A stretch of DNA of 24,130 nucleotides from UBA9676 sp036522155. Its GTDB lineage: Bacteria > Actinomycetota > Actinomycetes > Streptosporangiales > Streptosporangiaceae. The stretch lies in contig DATDGI010000397.1 of the NCBI GenBank assembly GCA_036522155.1, positions 1 through 24,130 of the forward strand, written 5' to 3'. The stretch's first letter is position 1; each line of letters begins with the position of its first letter. This document shows positions 6,759 to 14,776 of the stretch, one piece after another. A program made the translations under genes and the position numbers. The notes under the pieces are model-generated. The model saw nothing but the letters and a program-made list of their open reading frames with translations, was not told where the DNA came from and made no database searches.

Positions 6759-8095
6759 TGAGCACCCCAGAGGAAGCCGCCGACCCCCGCCCAGCCGGCC
6801 CGGGCGGGGGCAGGCTGATCTCGCTGATCCGGGTCCGGTCCGGGGGCGCGCGGCTGATCCGGTCCCGGCGGAGCCGGATCTGGCTGGTGCTGGCGATCGC
6901 CGGGCCCGGCGTGGTGGCGGCCAACGCCGGCAACGACGCGGCGGGCATCGCCACCTACGCCTCGGCCGGATCCCAGTTCATCTACCGGACGCTGTTCTTC
7001 ATGGTGCTGGTCACCGTGGCGCTGGTGCTGGTGCAGGAAATGGCGGTGCGGCTGGGCACCTACACCGGCAAAGGGCTGGCCGCGCTGATCAGGGAACAGT
7101 TCACCCTCCGGCTGACCGCGGTGGCGCTGGGCTGCGTGCTGCTGGCCAACACGGGGCTGGTGGTGTCCGAGTTCGCCGGCATCGGGGCCGCGTTCGGGCT
7201 GCTCGGGGTGAGCCGCTACGTCATCATCCCGATCGCGGCGGTGGCCATCTGGGCGCTGGTGCTGTTCGGCTCCTACCGCTACGCCGAGCGGATCTTCCTG
7301 ATCATGTCGCTGGCGTTCCTGGCTTACCCGGTCGCCGCGGTGCTTGGCCACCCGGACTGGTCGGCGGTCGGGGCCAACCTGGTCATCCCGCATTTCCTCG
7401 TCAGCAAGAGCTACCTGCTGCTGGGGGTGGCCCTGATCGGCACCACGGTCAGCCCGTACATGCAGCTGTACGCGGCGGCCGGGGTGGTGGACAAGGGTGC
7501 CGACCCGGCCGACTACCCGCGGGCGCGGATCGATGCCATCTCCGGGGCGCTGTTCGCCTGCATCGTCTCAATCACCATCATCATCGCCACCGCCGCCGCC
7601 ATCGGCGGCCGAGGGCCGCTGACGTCGGCGGCCGAGGCGGCGCTGGCGCTCAAGCCGGTGGCCGGCCCGGCCGCGGAGGTCCTGTTCGCGCTTGGCCTGA
7701 TCGGCGCCTCCGCACTGGCGGGCGCGGTCGTGCCGCTGTCCAGCGCCTACGCCATCAGCGAGGCGGTCGGGGTGGAGCGGTCGGTGTCCCGCCGGTTCAC
7801 CGAGGCCCGGCTGTTCCTCGGGCTGTTCACCGTGCAGGTCATCATCGGCGCCAGCCTGGCGCTGACCCGGATCAACCTGATCAGCCTGCTGATCGGCACC
7901 CAGGTACTGCAGGGCATCGTCACCCCGGTGATCCTCGGCTACATCCTGATCCTGACCAACCGGCGCAGCGTGCTGGGGAAGGCCGCGAACGGCCCGGTGT
8001 TCAAGGTTGCGGCGGGCATCTGCGTGGCCGGCATTTCCGCGATGAGCCTGCTGCTGCTCGGTTCCACCGTGCTCGGTTTCTTCGGCATCGGCTGA
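6758..8095 (+). CDS. Nramp-like divalent cation transporter, divergent motif class
   Basis: This is a 445-residue polytopic Nramp-fold protein coupled by TAATG to the sensor gene upstream. TM1 reads NAGNDAAG (D60-A61-A62-G63) in place of DPGN, and TM6 reads S232-P233-Y234 in place of MPH. The TM1 aspartate remains, while the sulphur ligand of Mn/Fe Nramps is replaced by serine. This differs from the Ala-Pro-Trp version of the other two transporters in the window, so it is a separate subgroup and may have another ion preference or role. It has a 40-residue Arg-rich cytosolic N-terminus and lacks the conserved pre-TM1 motif of its two relatives. Mg2+ is the best guess from the coupled MgtE-type sensor. 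Confidence 0.9.
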   Translation: MSTPEEAADPRPAGPGGGRLISLIRVRSGGARLIRSRRSRIWLVLAIAGPGVVAANAGNDAAGIATYASAGSQFIYRTLFFMVLVTVALVLVQEMAVRLGTYTGKGLAALIREQFTLRLTAVALGCVLLANTGLVVSEFAGIGAAFGLLGVSRYVIIPIAAVAIWALVLFGSYRYAERIFLIMSLAFLAYPVAAVLGHPDWSAVGANLVIPHFLVSKSYLLLGVALIGTTVSPYMQLYAAAGVVDKGADPADYPRARIDAISGALFACIVSITIIIATAAAIGGRGPLTSAAEAALALKPVAGPAAEVLFALGLIGASALAGAVVPLSSAYAISEAVGVERSVSRRFTEARLFLGLFTVQVIIGASLALTRINLISLLIGTQVLQGIVTPVILGYILILTNRRSVLGKAANGPVFKVAAGICVAGISAMSLLLLGSTVLGFFGIG

Positions 8096-8190
8096 CCTCG
8101 CGGAATACCGGCTGGCCCTGGTAGGTGAGGGGGCAAGCAAGCGATGGTATGAAGGCCACAAGAAGGACAGACGACCAAAGGATCACGCCA

Positions 8191-11097
8191 GTGGCCATGC
8201 GCAAGGCAGTCGGTTTCCTCGGCGGGGCCGGCGACGTGCCGGAGGGCTTCTGGTACAACGTCAAGCGCCGTCTGCTCGGGCCGCCGCTGGTCAACGAGGA
8301 ACTGGGCGAGCAGCGGCTGTCCAAGGTGCTGGCCCTCGGCGTGCTCGCCCCGGACGGGATCTCCTCCTCGGCCTACGGCACCGAGGAAATCCTGATCGAA
8401 CTGCTCCGCGGCGGCCTTTACCTCACCGCGTTCGCCCTGATCATCCCGCTGACCGGCGTGGTGCTGTTCGTGATGGCCCTGGTGGTGCTGTCCTACCGCG
8501 AGGTCGTCACCGTCTACACCCGGGCCGGCGGATCGTATGTGGTCGCGCGGGACAACTTCGGCCCGCGGGTAGCGCAGGTCGCCGCGGTCGCCTTGCTCAT
8601 CGACTACGTGGTCACGGTCGCGGTCCAGGTCGCCGCGGGCACTGCCGCCGTCGCGTCGGCCTATCGCCCCATCAACCACGCGACGACGATCACCGTGATC
8701 TCGGTGATCATCGTGATCGTGATGTGCTACGGCAACCTGCGCGGCATCCGGGAGGCCGGGCGGTCCTTCGCGGTCCCCACCTACCTGTTCTCCGGCGTGG
8801 TGATCGTCATGATCATCACCGGCCTGGTCCGGGAGGCGTTCGGCAACCTGCCGCTCCGCCCGTACCCGGTGCCCGGGCAGTGGACGGCCGCGCATTCGCA
8901 CAGTGGGCTGATCGCGTTCGCGATGGTGTTCGTGCTGCTGCGGGCGTTCGCCAACGGCGGGTCGTCGCTGACCGGCATCGAGGCGGTGTCGAACGCAGTG
9001 AGCGCGTTCCGGCCGGCCGAAGGCATCAACGCGCGCCGGGTACTGGTGACGGAGGGCCTGATCCTGGGCTCGCTGGTGGCCGGCATCTCCTGGCTGGCGC
9101 ACGCCACGCACGCCGCGCCGTACACGGGCGGGGTGCCGACGGTAATCTCCCAGGAAGCCAGGATTGTCTTCGGGCCATCGGCCCTGGGCACCGCGCTCTG
9201 GATTCTGGTGCAGGCGGCGACAGCGCTCATCCTCTACACCGGCGGGAACACCAGCTTCAACGGGTTCCCGTTCCTGGCCAATTTCGTGGCCGAGGACGCC
9301 TTCCTGCCGCGCTGGCTGACCAAGCGCGGCCACCGGCTGGTGTTCTCCAACGGGATCATCGTGCTGGCGGTGCTGTCGTGCACCTTGCTGGTCGTGGTCG
9401 GGGCGAACGTCAACAACCTCGTGCCGTTCTACGCCATCGGGGTGTTCACGGCCTTCACCATGGCCGGGTTCGGCATGGCCAGGTACCACCAGCGGATGAA
9501 GGAGCCGCACTGGCGGCGCAAGCTGGTGATCAACTTCTCGGCCGGCCTGACCTCCATGGTCGTGGTCCTGATCTTCGTGGTGGTCAAGTTCACCGAGGGC
9601 GCCTTCCTGGTCGTGATCTTGTTCATCATCGGCGTGCCCGCGCTCATACGGCTGAACCGCGAGTACCGGATCGAAAGCGAGGTGCTGGACCGGATCGGCG
9701 CCCGCCCGCGGCCGCCGGAGCCGCCGAACTACCCCAAGCGCACCGTGTACGTGCTGGTGGACAGCTTCGACCTGGCCACACTCGCGGCCCTGCGCTATGC
9801 CCGCAGTCTGCGGCCGACCAGACTGCGGGCGGTGCACTTCGTCATCGACACCGCGCAGGCGGAACAGCTGCGTGAGGAATGGATGCGGGCCGACCGGGGG
9901 GTGGTGCTCGACTTCATCGACTGCCCGGACCGGCGGCTGACCAAGGCCGCCGCCGAACTGGTCAGCGCCGAGGCCGCGCTGCCCGGCGTGCACGTGACCA
10001 CGGTGCTGCCGCGCCGCAGCTACTCCCCGCTGCTCGGCCGGCTGCTGCACGACCGGACCGCCGACAAGATCGCCAACGTGGTCAGCCGGATCCCCCACTC
10101 GGCGGCCACCATCGTCCCGTTCGACGTCCGCAGCCGGCTCGAGGTACTGCACGAACGCCAGGTCGCCGCCGCGGCCGCCGAGGCCGCGGCCAAGCCGACC
10201 CTGGTCGAGCTGGCCGCCGCCAAGCGTAAGGCGACCCCGCCGGCCCCGGCCGGAACCGGGGGCAAACCGGCTGCCACCGGAGCGGCAGGCGAATCCGCAG
10301 CCGCCGGTGCGGTGAGCGAACCGGCCGCCAGCGGCGCGGCAGACGAACCCGGCGGCGGCGGATCGGACGAAACGGCGATGCCAGCCACCGCCGCGTCCGG
10401 AACGGGCCCCGCCGGTCCGGCCAGCCCGCCTGCCTCCGGCCGCCGGGGCCGGGCTCAGGCTGGCGATGGGCCCGCTCCGGGGCCGCCGGGCGAGCAGCCG
10501 CCGGCTGTCCCGGGCGAGTCCGGCCTGGCCGGGGCGGACGTGGGAGCGCCCAGCCCGGATGGAGCGGCAGCCGCGCCCGCCGACGCGCCGGGCGATGGCC
10601 GGGCAGCGCCACCGGCCGGGGAAACGCCTGGCGCCGGCGCCGCCGCGGACACCAGGCCCAGACCGCCCGGAACTCCCGCGCCGTCGCCACGGCGTGGGCT
10701 GCTGCGCGGGCGCCGGGGCGAGCGCAGCGCGCCCGGTGCCGCCCCCGTGCCCGACCGCAGCCGGGCCAGCTACGACCGGCCAGCGCCGTCACCGGGCGTG
10801 AACCCCATCGGATCGCTGACCCAACCAGGGCGGGCTACCGTGGAGGGCCGGGTCCGGGCGGTCGAGATTCGGCCGGTGCCGCGCAACTCGGTGCTCGCCG
10901 TGGAGATCTCCGACGCCACCGGCGACCTCACCGCCCTGTTCTACGGCCGGTCGCACATCCCCGGGATCATTTGCGGCGCGAAGGCCCGCTTCCGTGGCCC
11001 CGTTGGCATCCGGGAAGGCCGCCCGGTGATGGTCAACCCGGCTTATGAACTTCTCGCACCCGGCAGCACGCCGCCCCCGGCCGGGGAAGGCTCGTGA
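8191..11097 (+). CDS. KimA-like APC/KUP permease fused to a C-terminal OB-fold
   Basis: This is a 968-residue protein from GTG 8191, with AAAGGA (8177-8182) 8 nt upstream. ATG 8197 or 8149 and GTG 8125 are alternatives. Residues 20-500 form a 12-helix APC-superfamily permease resembling Bacillus KimA, a c-di-AMP-controlled K+ importer. The TM1 segment APDGISSSAYGTEE keeps Asp55 and Tyr62, and D138-Y139 with T142 match the second conserved site. Residues about 525-660 form a USP-like cytosolic domain (YVLVDSFDLATLAALRYARS), as in KimA. A linker of roughly 195 residues rich in Ala, Pro and Gly follows. The last 85 residues are an OB-fold (VEGRVRAVEI, ALFYGRSHIPGI, NPAYELL) like the separate small OB proteins of other actinobacteria. 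K+ transport is likely but not certain; the fusion is unusual. Confidence 0.88.
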   Translation: MAMRKAVGFLGGAGDVPEGFWYNVKRRLLGPPLVNEELGEQRLSKVLALGVLAPDGISSSAYGTEEILIELLRGGLYLTAFALIIPLTGVVLFVMALVVLSYREVVTVYTRAGGSYVVARDNFGPRVAQVAAVALLIDYVVTVAVQVAAGTAAVASAYRPINHATTITVISVIIVIVMCYGNLRGIREAGRSFAVPTYLFSGVVIVMIITGLVREAFGNLPLRPYPVPGQWTAAHSHSGLIAFAMVFVLLRAFANGGSSLTGIEAVSNAVSAFRPAEGINARRVLVTEGLILGSLVAGISWLAHATHAAPYTGGVPTVISQEARIVFGPSALGTALWILVQAATALILYTGGNTSFNGFPFLANFVAEDAFLPRWLTKRGHRLVFSNGIIVLAVLSCTLLVVVGANVNNLVPFYAIGVFTAFTMAGFGMARYHQRMKEPHWRRKLVINFSAGLTSMVVVLIFVVVKFTEGAFLVVILFIIGVPALIRLNREYRIESEVLDRIGARPRPPEPPNYPKRTVYVLVDSFDLATLAALRYARSLRPTRLRAVHFVIDTAQAEQLREEWMRADRGVVLDFIDCPDRRLTKAAAELVSAEAALPGVHVTTVLPRRSYSPLLGRLLHDRTADKIANVVSRIPHSAATIVPFDVRSRLEVLHERQVAAAAAEAAAKPTLVELAAAKRKATPPAPAGTGGKPAATGAAGESAAAGAVSEPAASGAADEPGGGGSDETAMPATAASGTGPAGPASPPASGRRGRAQAGDGPAPGPPGEQPPAVPGESGLAGADVGAPSPDGAAAAPADAPGDGRAAPPAGETPGAGAAADTRPRPPGTPAPSPRRGLLRGRRGERSAPGAAPVPDRSRASYDRPAPSPGVNPIGSLTQPGRATVEGRVRAVEIRPVPRNSVLAVEISDATGDLTALFYGRSHIPGIICGAKARFRGPVGIREGRPVMVNPAYELLAPGSTPPPAGEGS

Positions 11098-11143
11098 TTC
11101 CGGGCGCCGTTATCACGAACCACGGGTAGCGCGAGGAGGCGGG

Positions 11144-11506
11144 ATGCCGCCCGGCCACGATCACGCGCGGGATCTTGCCCGGTACCTGGCGGCTGCTCCG
11201 GGATGCGGTGGATGTGCTGCTCGAGGCCAGCCCGCGCGGGGTCGACCTGGCGCTGGTCCGCGAGCGCCTGGCCGAGCTGGCGGGGTCACCGACGTCCATG
11301 ATCTGCATGCCTGGACCATCACCTCCGGGCTGCCGGTACTGTCCGCCCATGTGGTCGTCGACCCGGAGGTGCTGGCGGCGAACCGGAGCGCGGCCATGCT
11401 CGACGCGCTCCAGGACTGCCTGCGCGGGCACTTCGACGTGGTGCATTCCACCTTCCAGCTGGAACCGGCCGGGCATGCCGAGCACGAGCCTTCCGTCTGC
11501 CTGTGA
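11144..11506 (+). pseudogene. Remnant of a cation diffusion facilitator (CzcD-type) gene
   Basis: GAGGAGG is followed by ATG 11144 and a His-rich start (MPPGHDHA) typical of CDF exporters. Almost immediately the reading frame changes and the sequence matches the C-terminal cytosolic domain: WRLLRDAVDVLLEASPRGVD, then VTDVHDLHAWTITSG, and so on to the TGA at 11504-11506. The whole membrane domain of about 200 residues is missing. A second break lies near 11280-11287, where one G short in GCGGGGTC shifts the frame between LAELAG and VTDVHDLHAW. CDF proteins export Zn, Cd, Co or Mn. This copy cannot make one, though a soluble domain fragment is conceivable. The deletion makes a mere sequencing error an insufficient explanation. 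Confidence 0.87.
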
Positions 11507-11574
11507 ACGGCCGGCGGCACCTTCAGTACGCTGTGTCAGCAAATGAACGCGTCAGGTATCCAAGGGGGCGGGTG

Positions 11575-13008
11575 ATGCGCGACGGCAGCATGACCTCCAG
11601 CCCCGTGCCTGACGCGCGCCCGGATCTCCCGCGGCCCGGCAGGCCGGGTGAGGAGCGGGGCCGGGGCCGGGAACGCGGATCGGCTCGGTGGGCGACAGTG
11701 CTGTCCACCCTCTTCCCGGCATCGCCAGCGCGGCACGCGCCACCGCGGACCCGGGCGGCCTGGCTGACCGCGGCCGGGCTCGATGCCGCCGCCATTGCGG
11801 CCGGCGCCGGCCTGCTGCTGCTGCGGCAGAGCGGGGTGCCGTCCTGGCGCACCCTGTGGGGGGAGGACGGCTACGTGTTCCTGCCCCAGGCACTGGCCCA
11901 CCCGCTCGCCAGCCTGCTCTCGCCCTACGCCGGATACCTGCAACTGGTGCCGCGGCTGATCGCCGACGGGGTGACGCTGCTGCCGCTGACGGACGCGGCC
12001 ATGGCGTTCGCGGTCACCGGCGCGCTGATAGCGGCTGGCTGCGCCGTGTTCGTCGGCCACGCCAGTGCCGGCCACATCCGCAGCCCATGGCTGCGGGCCG
12101 TCCTGGCGGCGGGCGTGGTGCTGCTGCCCAGCGCGGTTGTCGAGGTGGCCAACAGCGGCGTGGACGCGCCGTGGTACCTGGTGTTCGCGGCCTTCTGGGC
12201 GCTGCTATGGCGGCCACGGTCACCGGCTGGCCGGGTGTTCGCGGCCGCGATATGCTTCGCCGCCGCCTCGTCACAGCTGCTGGTGATCCTGCTCGCCCCG
12301 CTGGTGCTGGCCCGGGTGCTGGTACTGCGCCGGTGGTCTGAGCACGCTGCCACCGCTGGCTGGCTGGCCGGGATCATCATGCAGCTTGCGTTCTACGCGC
12401 CGTCCCCGGAACTGGGCCGGCTGGGGTCACTCCCGGCGGCCCTGCGCTTCTATGGCCAGCACGTGCTGCTGGCCGCGGTCGCCGGACGGCAGCTGGCTGG
12501 CCTGCTGCAGGAGGCCAGCGCCCCGGGCGCGGTCATGCTGGCCACCGGGGCGCTGGCCGCCGGGGCGTTGTGGATGCTGGCCCGGGGCGGGCCCCGGCTG
12601 GCCCTGGTCGCGGTCACCTGCCTCACCCTCGGCCTGGCCCTGACCGTGGTCCCGGCCGTTATCCGAAGCTGGGTGACCACGCCGCTGCCGGCCTCGGCGG
12701 TGTGGATTCCCGGCAGCCGCTACACCGTCGTGCCCATCCTGCTCATCTATTCGGCCGCCCTGGTGGCGGCGGACGCGCTGCTGGCCCGGGCGGGCGGCGC
12801 GCCCGGCCGCTGGCTGGCGCTCACCGCGCTGCTGCTGGTCCTGGTGGTGCCATGGGCGGCCGACTTCCGCGGCGCTAACCTGCGCAGCAGCTACCCGCCC
12901 TGGCCGCAGACGGTCAGCCGGCTGGCCGCGCGATGCCAGCACAGCGGCCGCCCGACGATCTGGGCCGATCCGATCCGAGGCACCGTCCGCTGCTCGCGCC
13001 TGGAGTAG
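11575..13008 (+). CDS. Polytopic membrane protein, possibly GT-C glycosyltransferase-like
   Basis: This is a 477-residue protein. ATG 11575 is preceded by AAGGGGG; GTG 11572 is possible. A basic, disordered N-terminus of about 55 residues is followed by roughly ten hydrophobic helices and a short extracytoplasmic-looking C-terminus with two cysteines. After the first helix it has WGEDGYVFLPQAL and then YAGYLQLVPRL. Acidic residues in the first external loop plus an aromatic-rich motif recall GT-C-fold membrane glycosyltransferases, but I do not recognise a named family. It stands alone between a pseudogene and an unrelated enzyme, so context does not help. Confidence 0.8.
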   Translation: MRDGSMTSSPVPDARPDLPRPGRPGEERGRGRERGSARWATVLSTLFPASPARHAPPRTRAAWLTAAGLDAAAIAAGAGLLLLRQSGVPSWRTLWGEDGYVFLPQALAHPLASLLSPYAGYLQLVPRLIADGVTLLPLTDAAMAFAVTGALIAAGCAVFVGHASAGHIRSPWLRAVLAAGVVLLPSAVVEVANSGVDAPWYLVFAAFWALLWRPRSPAGRVFAAAICFAAASSQLLVILLAPLVLARVLVLRRWSEHAATAGWLAGIIMQLAFYAPSPELGRLGSLPAALRFYGQHVLLAAVAGRQLAGLLQEASAPGAVMLATGALAAGALWMLARGGPRLALVAVTCLTLGLALTVVPAVIRSWVTTPLPASAVWIPGSRYTVVPILLIYSAALVAADALLARAGGAPGRWLALTALLLVLVVPWAADFRGANLRSSYPPWPQTVSRLAARCQHSGRPTIWADPIRGTVRCSRLE

Positions 13009-13143
13009 CCGCCGGTCCCCGCCAGACGTGGTCGATTTGGGCCGCCCTGGCAGCCTCAATCGCCCAATTCGCCCGGAGCCGAGGGCTGGGAGCGGGCCAT
13101 ACCGGTCGGTAATATGTGGGCATCGCCTGCCTGGGAGCGTGCC

Positions 13144-14253
13144 GTGAGCACCTACGACCATTACGCCACCCCCGTCGCCCCCGGCACCTGGGACATCCCC
13201 GCCACAGGCGCCGCCCGCTTCAGCTGGGAGTACGACAACGGCCGGGGCCGCCTGCTGGATCTGTACCAGCGGGGCAAGGACAAGCAGTGGGACGCCACCA
13301 AGCGGATCGACTGGGACCTGCCGGTCGATCCGGCCAACGTGATGGGGATGTCGGAGGAGTTCTCCCCCATCTACGGCTCCCGGCAGTGGGAAGCCCTGTC
13401 CCAGCCGCAGCGGGACGAACTCGGCATGCACCTGTCGTCCTGGCTGTTCAGCCAGTTCCTGCACGGGGAGCAGGGAGCGCTCACGGTCGCCGCCCGGATC
13501 GTCGAGTCGGTGCCCGACATGGACTCCAAGTTCTACGCCGCCACCCAGGCCATGGACGAGGCCAGGCACGTGGAGCTATTCTCCCGGTTCGTCAGCGAGA
13601 AGATCGGCCTGCACTACCCGATGAACGACGACCTCGGGCGGCTGCTGGCCGACGCGCTCAGCGACTCCCGGTGGGACCTGCCCTACCTCGGCATGCAGGT
13701 GCTGATCGAGGGGCTGGCGCTGGCGGCGTTCGGCGTGCACCGGGACATGGCGACCAATCCGCTGGTCAAGCAGATCCTGGCCTATGTGATGCAGGACGAG
13801 GCCCGGCACGTGGCCTTCGGCCGGCTCGCGCTGCGCGACTACTACTCCGGCCTCACCCAGGCCGAGCGGGCCGACCGGGAAGAGTTCGTGGTCGAGGGCT
13901 GCTACCTGATGCGCAACCGGTTCCGCGCCCAGGAGGTGTGGGAGCGGATGGGGTTCGACGTCGAGGAGTGCCTGGAGTTCACCGAGCACTCACCGGTCCA
14001 GCAGGCGTTCCGGGCCCTTCTCTTCAGCCGGATCGTGCCGTGCGTGAAGGACATCGGGCTGTGGGGGCCAGGGGTCCGGCGTGCGTTCGCCGATCTCGGC
14101 GTGCTCGACGCCGCCCAGACCGACCTGGAAGCGCTGATGCGCGGCGACGAGCAGATCGCCGAGGACATCGACCGCGATAAGTACCAGGCCGAGCTCGCGG
14201 CGCGGCGGGCCGAGGTGGACGCCGCTGTCGCCGATGGCACCGGTCTCACATGA
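13144..14253 (+). CDS. Ferritin-like diiron protein, putative oxygenase
   Basis: This is a 369-residue protein. GTG 13144 follows GGGAG (13133-13137) at 6-nt spacing, and a -10-like TAATAT lies at 13110-13115. Two helix pairs supply a full diiron ligand set: E109 with E139-x-x-H142 (DEARHVE), and E189 with E219-x-x-H222 (DEARHVAFG). Equivalent ligands are exactly 80 residues apart, as expected for a ferritin-like four-helix bundle. The length and N-terminal extension are unlike bacterioferritin or rubrerythrin and closer to AurF-like N-oxygenases or fatty-acyl-type diiron oxygenases. Substrate is unknown. The stop codon is the first three bases of a 16-bp inverted repeat. Confidence 0.87.
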   Translation: MSTYDHYATPVAPGTWDIPATGAARFSWEYDNGRGRLLDLYQRGKDKQWDATKRIDWDLPVDPANVMGMSEEFSPIYGSRQWEALSQPQRDELGMHLSSWLFSQFLHGEQGALTVAARIVESVPDMDSKFYAATQAMDEARHVELFSRFVSEKIGLHYPMNDDLGRLLADALSDSRWDLPYLGMQVLIEGLALAAFGVHRDMATNPLVKQILAYVMQDEARHVAFGRLALRDYYSGLTQAERADREEFVVEGCYLMRNRFRAQEVWERMGFDVEECLEFTEHSPVQQAFRALLFSRIVPCVKDIGLWGPGVRRAFADLGVLDAAQTDLEALMRGDEQIAEDIDRDKYQAELAARRAEVDAAVADGTGLT

Positions 14254-14266
14254 TCCTCCGTTAACT
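14251..14266. repeat. Left arm of a 16-bp inverted repeat bracketing the GntR-ABC operon
   Basis: TGATCCTCCGTTAACT here is the exact reverse complement of 16627-16642. It begins with the TGA stop of the ferritin-like gene. The other arm begins, on the opposite strand, with the TGA stop of the NAD(P)-binding gene. Between the arms lies one complete three-gene operon. No target-site duplication is seen outside the arms. Confidence 0.75.
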
Positions 14267-14322
14267 TTTGACCCCTGGCGCAGTGCGCACTCGAGTCTGC
14301 GGATTGCGATGTGCCGGCGTGA

Positions 14323-14352
14323 TTGACGTCAGCGGTCACCCTGCTCTACTGT
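14323..14352 (+). promoter_or_regulatory. Promoter of the GntR-ABC operon, probably leaderless
   Basis: TTGACG (14323-14328) is a good -35 box. An 18-nt spacer leads to TACTGT (14347-14352); TCTACT at 14345-14350 with 16 nt is the alternative. The start of transcription would fall at about 14358-14360, on the ATG itself. No ribosome-binding site precedes the ATG, which agrees with a leaderless mRNA, common in actinomycetes. Confidence 0.6.
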
Positions 14353-14359
14353 TCACTAG
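14346..14359. promoter_or_regulatory. Candidate operator of the YtrA-type regulator
   Basis: CTACTGTTCACTAG is an imperfect palindrome (CTA-n-TG-tt-CA-n-TAG) covering the -10 box and transcription start, where a GntR autorepressor would act. Assignment rests on position and symmetry only. Confidence 0.35.
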
Positions 14360-14776
14360 ATGACTATAGAAGTATTGAAGCAGTCGATCAGTTTCCAGCT
14401 GAGCCCGGACTCGGGGGTGCCCGCCTACCTGCAGCTGGTCCAGCAGGTCAAGCAGGCTCTCCGGATGGGGATCCTGGACGTCGGTGACAAGCTGCCCACG
14501 GTCAAGGAGGTGGTGGCCGAGGTGGCCGTCAATCCCAACACCGTGATGAAGGCGTACTGGCAGCTCGAACACGAGGGCCTGGTCGAAGGCCGCCAGGGCG
14601 TGGGCACGTTCGCCGTGCGCCGTCCGGCGGGCCCGCCGCCGGGCACGCAGCTGCGGCTGGCCCGCCGCCTGGAGGCATGGGTGGGGACGGCGCGCGATGC
14701 GGGGCTCGACGACGAAGCCATCGAATCCATGCTGCGCGCAACGCTGTCCGGCGCGCGGGCTGAGAACATCGCATGA
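14360..14776 (+). CDS. YtrA-subfamily GntR transcriptional regulator
   Basis: This 138-residue protein has an N-terminal winged helix-turn-helix (about 22-87): PAYLQLVQQVKQAL, then KLPTVKEVVAEVAVNPNTVMKAY and the wing GLVEGRQGVGTFAV. Only a short C-terminal helical tail follows, which is characteristic of the YtrA subfamily. Such regulators repress an adjacent ABC transporter operon and themselves, often responding to cell-wall antibiotics or envelope stress. The start is the ATG at the predicted transcription start. The last 4 nt overlap the ATPase gene (ATGA). Confidence 0.92.
   Translation: MTIEVLKQSISFQLSPDSGVPAYLQLVQQVKQALRMGILDVGDKLPTVKEVVAEVAVNPNTVMKAYWQLEHEGLVEGRQGVGTFAVRRPAGPPPGTQLRLARRLEAWVGTARDAGLDDEAIESMLRATLSGARAENIA

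Noticed and set aside
7939..10152. 737-codon open frame on the minus strand
   Set aside because: Shadow of the KimA-like permease; no membrane helices or motifs.
13037..13067. TTGGGC/GCCCAA inverted repeat after the orphan membrane protein
   Set aside because: Six-bp arms with a 19-nt loop and no T-tract; too weak to call a terminator.
13114..13144. ATG 13114 as start of the ferritin-like gene
   Set aside because: It overlaps the predicted -10 box and has no ribosome site; GTG 13144 has GGGAG at proper spacing.
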